From: Thermoproteota archaeon
GTDB taxonomy: Archaea > Thermoproteota > Thermoprotei_A > Sulfolobales > Pyrodictiaceae
Direction: 5' to 3'
Assembly: GCA_013153145.1 (NCBI GenBank)
Contig: JAADEY010000042.1
Location: 1-64,000, forward strand
Length of the DNA: 64,000 nt
A program made the translations under genes and the position numbers. The notes beneath the pieces were generated by a model. It saw only the letters and a program-made list of their open reading frames with translations, made no database searches and was not told where the DNA came from. This document shows positions 61,775-64,000 of this stretch, one piece after another. The first letter of the stretch is position 1. Every line of letters starts with the position of its first letter.

Positions 61775-62201
61775 GGAGTGTCGGGGCCGCCGTCACCGCC
61801 AGGCCTGCGAGGCCCCCGGCGAGCAGGGCTAGTGTTGCAGCCCTGCCCTCGAACCCTATGAGGTATGCGAGGAGCGCCCCGGTCCAGACGCCGGTGCCGG
61901 GTAGGGGTACTGCTATGAAGCCTACTAGGCCGAGCATGGTTAGCCCCTGGTGCTTCTCGGCTATCCTCTCAACCCTAGCCCTATACCTCATGTAGAGCCT
62001 GCCCAGCCTGGTTGATGGGAGTAGCTTGTCGAGTATCCTCATGAGGCCTGGGAGTAGGAGGGCGAGTATGGCGACGTCTGCGATGCCGACCGCTATGCAT
62101 GCCGCCGGCGGCTCCCCGGATGCTATGCATAGGGGCACCGCGTACCTCGGCTCTATGCTTGGCAGGAGGCCTGCCAGCATGAAGTAGATGAGGCTCCTCA
62201 A
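61752..62201 (-). CDS. Small multidrug export-type membrane protein (COG2426)
   Basis: 149 residues from TTG 62201 (MRSLIYFMLAGLLPSIEPRYAVPL); the longer open frame has no hydrophobic character. LPSIEPRYAVPLCIASG, FIAVPLPGTGVWTGALLAYLIG are diagnostic of the sm_multidrug_ex family, whose function is unproven. Three to four helices. Overlaps the radical SAM gene by 23 bp. Confidence 0.82.
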   Translation of the reverse strand: MRSLIYFMLAGLLPSIEPRYAVPLCIASGEPPAACIAVGIADVAILALLLPGLMRILDKLLPSTRLGRLYMRYRARVERIAEKHQGLTMLGLVGFIAVPLPGTGVWTGALLAYLIGFEGRAATLALLAGGLAGLAVTAAPTLLIGGVVS

Positions 62202-62288
62202 TACATGCCTGCCCTCTGCAGGGGCTGCGGGGAGGCTTGTGGGTTGGGGTTGGAAGCTCTTATCCTCTTCGCGTAACACTCCCTGCCG

Positions 62289-63374
62289 GTGTGCTGGTTG
62301 CGTAGGGCCGTCGTCCTCCTTGGAGTGGTTGCCGCCGCCCTGCTCAGCCTCGCCGCCAGGGTGCTTGGAGACGCCCTGCACCTGCCGGGCTTCTATGACC
62401 TCACCGGCGTCTACATGGCGTGCATGATGCTTCCTTGGTGGGGAGGCCTCCTTGCAGGCGTCCTTGCACCGTTACTCCTCATAGCCTACTACAAGGTGTA
62501 CATAGTCGCTCTCTGGATATACCCGTTGACAGCCATAGTATTCCTAGCCTCGAGGAGGGCTTGGAGGAGGCTCCCCGCGGTCACCGTGCTCGCGCCCGCC
62601 TTCACCTATGCGACTGCATGGTTCCTGCTCTACGCCGCCTTCGGACACCTCTGGAGCTACCTACCACTACTCCTACACTCAAGGGGCTACGTGACCCTCT
62701 TCATGGACTCCATGGCCTCAATGGCGATAGGCTATACGCTGTACAGGCTGCTGGAGGGGAGTGGTGCCAGGGGGCTCGCGGCAGCATGCATAGTCTTCGC
62801 AGCCGTGGCGGCAGGCTCCTACGCGGCGGTCTACAGCAATGGCTGGGGCTCAGCATCCTGGTTCCCGAGCATCCACGGCTACCTAGAGTTCCACCACAAG
62901 ATGGACTTCGTGTGGCTCCCCCTGGGCGCGAAGGGCATCAACAACTACTACTACCCCGTCACGAGGTTCCAGCGCGGGGCCCCAGGCTACCAGGTATGGG
63001 TCGGCATGTACTGGGTGCAGGGACGCTACGACCCCGCAGACGTTGGCGTTGTATCATCGTTCGCTGTATGGGATCAGAACTTCTGGCTAGGAACCCATGG
63101 ATGCCCCAACCCCTACACCTACGTCGACCTAGTCAGGAACGTCACCGTCATAGACTTCCACGGCCACAAGGCATACCTCATGTACGGCGGCATGGTGAGT
63201 AGGAGCGACGTCAAGCCGTACGAGGAGGTGAGGCTAAGGGGCTTCTTCATAACATACTACGACGCGGCGCGCGACCGCACAGCAATAATCTATGCATGCG
63301 CCACCGAGAAGAACATACCGGTCATGATGAGGCAGCTATGGAGCATAGTCAAGGCCTGGAGGATACCCGGATAA
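62289..63374 (+). CDS. Polytopic membrane protein with extracellular C-terminal domain
   Basis: 361 residues from a GTG. Six or so helices in residues 8-185, then a soluble part (SWFPSIHGYLEFHHKMDFVWLPLGAKGINNYYYPVTRF...) rich in Trp and Tyr, likely outside the cell. No family recognised. The rest of the chain has a beta-rich character (VTVIDFHGHKAYLMYGGMVS). Confidence 0.65.
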   Translation: MCWLRRAVVLLGVVAAALLSLAARVLGDALHLPGFYDLTGVYMACMMLPWWGGLLAGVLAPLLLIAYYKVYIVALWIYPLTAIVFLASRRAWRRLPAVTVLAPAFTYATAWFLLYAAFGHLWSYLPLLLHSRGYVTLFMDSMASMAIGYTLYRLLEGSGARGLAAACIVFAAVAAGSYAAVYSNGWGSASWFPSIHGYLEFHHKMDFVWLPLGAKGINNYYYPVTRFQRGAPGYQVWVGMYWVQGRYDPADVGVVSSFAVWDQNFWLGTHGCPNPYTYVDLVRNVTVIDFHGHKAYLMYGGMVSRSDVKPYEEVRLRGFFITYYDAARDRTAIIYACATEKNIPVMMRQLWSIVKAWRIPG

Positions 63375-63463
63375 AGGGAGTGGCTAGGGGAGTGGAAACG
63401 TAGATACGCTCCACGAAGCCAGCCCATACCAGCAGCCTCGAGGGGAGGAGGAGCCACCATCCC

Positions 63464-64000
63464 TTGACACGCGCCCCGAGGGCCACCACAGCCCTACTAG
63501 TCGTACTAGTCCTCATAGCAGTGGTCGCCGCTGCTGTACTACTCCTACACCCCCGCCACCCCGTCCCTGGTAGGCGTCATCCCCTAACCGCCCACGAGTA
63601 TGCAGGGATGCTTGGAGTCGGGGTAGACGTCGACTGGCTAAGCTTCAGGCACGTTGAGGCAGCATACTTCCATTGGCGGAGCCTCGGGGTCTGCATACCC
63701 TGCCTCTTCAAGAAGAGGGGCTTCGACACGGTCAGGATAAGGGTTAGCTTCGACGTCACTAGGAACCAGACCCTACTCATGCTCCTAAAGGAGGTCGTCG
63801 ACGACTCGCTCCGGGCAGGCCTAAACCCCGTCATAGCCTACGGGGCACCGGAGCTGAGGGAGCACCCCCTCGACCCGGCAGCCCAGAGGCACTTCGTTGA
63901 ATGGTGGATCCGCGTAGCCGAGGCGTTGAAGGATGAGCCCTACAGGGTAGCCTACGACCTACTCATAGAGTCGAGCGGCCCCATTAAAGACCACCCAGAG
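63464..64000 (+). CDS. GH5-like (cellulase family) secreted glycosidase, cut by window end
   Basis: 179 residues visible from TTG 63464, preceded by GGGGAGGAGGAG. N-terminal membrane helix (ALLVVLVLIAVVAAAVLLL) then MLGVGVDVDWL and KKRGFDTVRIRVSFDV, the first strands of GH5 TIM barrels, and PYRVAYDLLIESSGP where GH5 normally has the acid/base NEP motif. The Glu is kept but the Asn and Pro are not, so activity is uncertain. The reading frame is open to the last base; the rest lies beyond the window. Overlapping frames on the other strand are shadows. Confidence 0.6.
   Translation, partial: MTRAPRATTALLVVLVLIAVVAAAVLLLHPRHPVPGRRHPLTAHEYAGMLGVGVDVDWLSFRHVEAAYFHWRSLGVCIPCLFKKRGFDTVRIRVSFDVTRNQTLLMLLKEVVDDSLRAGLNPVIAYGAPELREHPLDPAAQRHFVEWWIRVAEALKDEPYRVAYDLLIESSGPIKDHPE

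Noticed and set aside
1-64000. CRISPR arrays, tRNA and rRNA genes, insertion sequences
   Set aside because: I looked for regularly spaced repeats, T-loop motifs and transposase motifs and saw none; short repeats noted above are pairs only.

Overview
The window looks like part of the chromosome of a hyperthermophilic crenarchaeon, probably a peptide-fermenting member of the Desulfurococcales close to the Pyrodictiaceae. This rests on the archaeal gene set: HMG-CoA synthase, acetoacetyl-CoA thiolase and a DUF35 protein in a row, a GHMP-type shikimate kinase, a split transketolase, ArsA-like ATPases, V4R and FIST proteins, PaREP1 and HEPN/MNT families. TTG and GTG starts are common, promoters are archaeal TATA boxes, and genes are very tightly packed. 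No genome comparison was possible, so the genus is an inference. No rRNA, tRNA, CRISPR array or insertion sequence was seen, and no gene-free stretch exceeds about 200 bases.

Layout. 0-3.6 kb is an accessory patch: a broken PaREP1-like gene, an uncharacterised protein coupled to it, a coiled-coil PD-(D/E)XK nuclease candidate, a zinc-finger/Bles03-like protein and a HEPN/MNT toxin-antitoxin pair. 3.6-10.1 kb (minus strand) is an operon with an orphan peptide-transporter ATPase, HMG-CoA synthase, thiolase, DUF35 protein, HMG-CoA reductase (entry to the mevalonate/isoprenoid pathway) and the carboxyltransferase subunit of an acyl-CoA carboxylase. 10.2-12.7 kb holds a methyltransferase, a radical SAM enzyme and a truncated nucleotide-sugar dehydrogenase-like protein. 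12.7-16.9 kb carries an adenosine-type deaminase, the biotin carrier and biotin carboxylase subunits, and a divergent biotin protein ligase that would modify the carrier. 17-24.2 kb holds a large exported protein and a CUT1-type sugar ABC transporter with a small RHH regulator missed by simple ORF calling.

24.2-44.2 kb is mixed: a metallophosphoesterase, a pilin-like DUF2341 surface protein, a NikR-like regulator beside hypA, FUN14, FIST, flavin reductase, an NCS1 permease, an operon with the peptide transporter CstA and an ArsA ATPase, a gingipain-like protease, V4R and AIM24 proteins, and a second ArsA ATPase. The two ArsA genes are strongly diverged but share a 71-bp stretch of identical DNA in inverted orientation.

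44.4-56.3 kb contains an orphan Csx1-type CARF-HEPN ribonuclease followed 4 bp later by shikimate kinase, a base-excision glycosylase, then the rest of the aromatic pathway (two transketolase halves, aroE, aroC, chorismate mutase-prephenate dehydrogenase, DAHP synthase, aroB, aroD, aroA). Together these encode every step from sugar phosphates to chorismate plus the first steps to tyrosine, but in blocks of alternating orientation. 56.3-64 kb holds a beta-lactamase-fold hydrolase, an EamA exporter, a PhoU/TrkA-C protein divergent from an MgtE/SLC41-like cation transporter, a photolyase-like radical SAM protein, membrane proteins, and a GH5-like glycosidase cut by the window end.

The main unexplained signals are two candidate structured RNAs (16900-16988 and 24207-24304), the 71-bp inverted identity between the ArsA genes, an abrupt change in strand composition at about 17-18.9 kb that reverts near 24.2 kb, an 18-bp palindrome coding the same residues on both strands at the aroC/tyrA 3' overlap, and the overlap of 12 of 13 convergent gene pairs.
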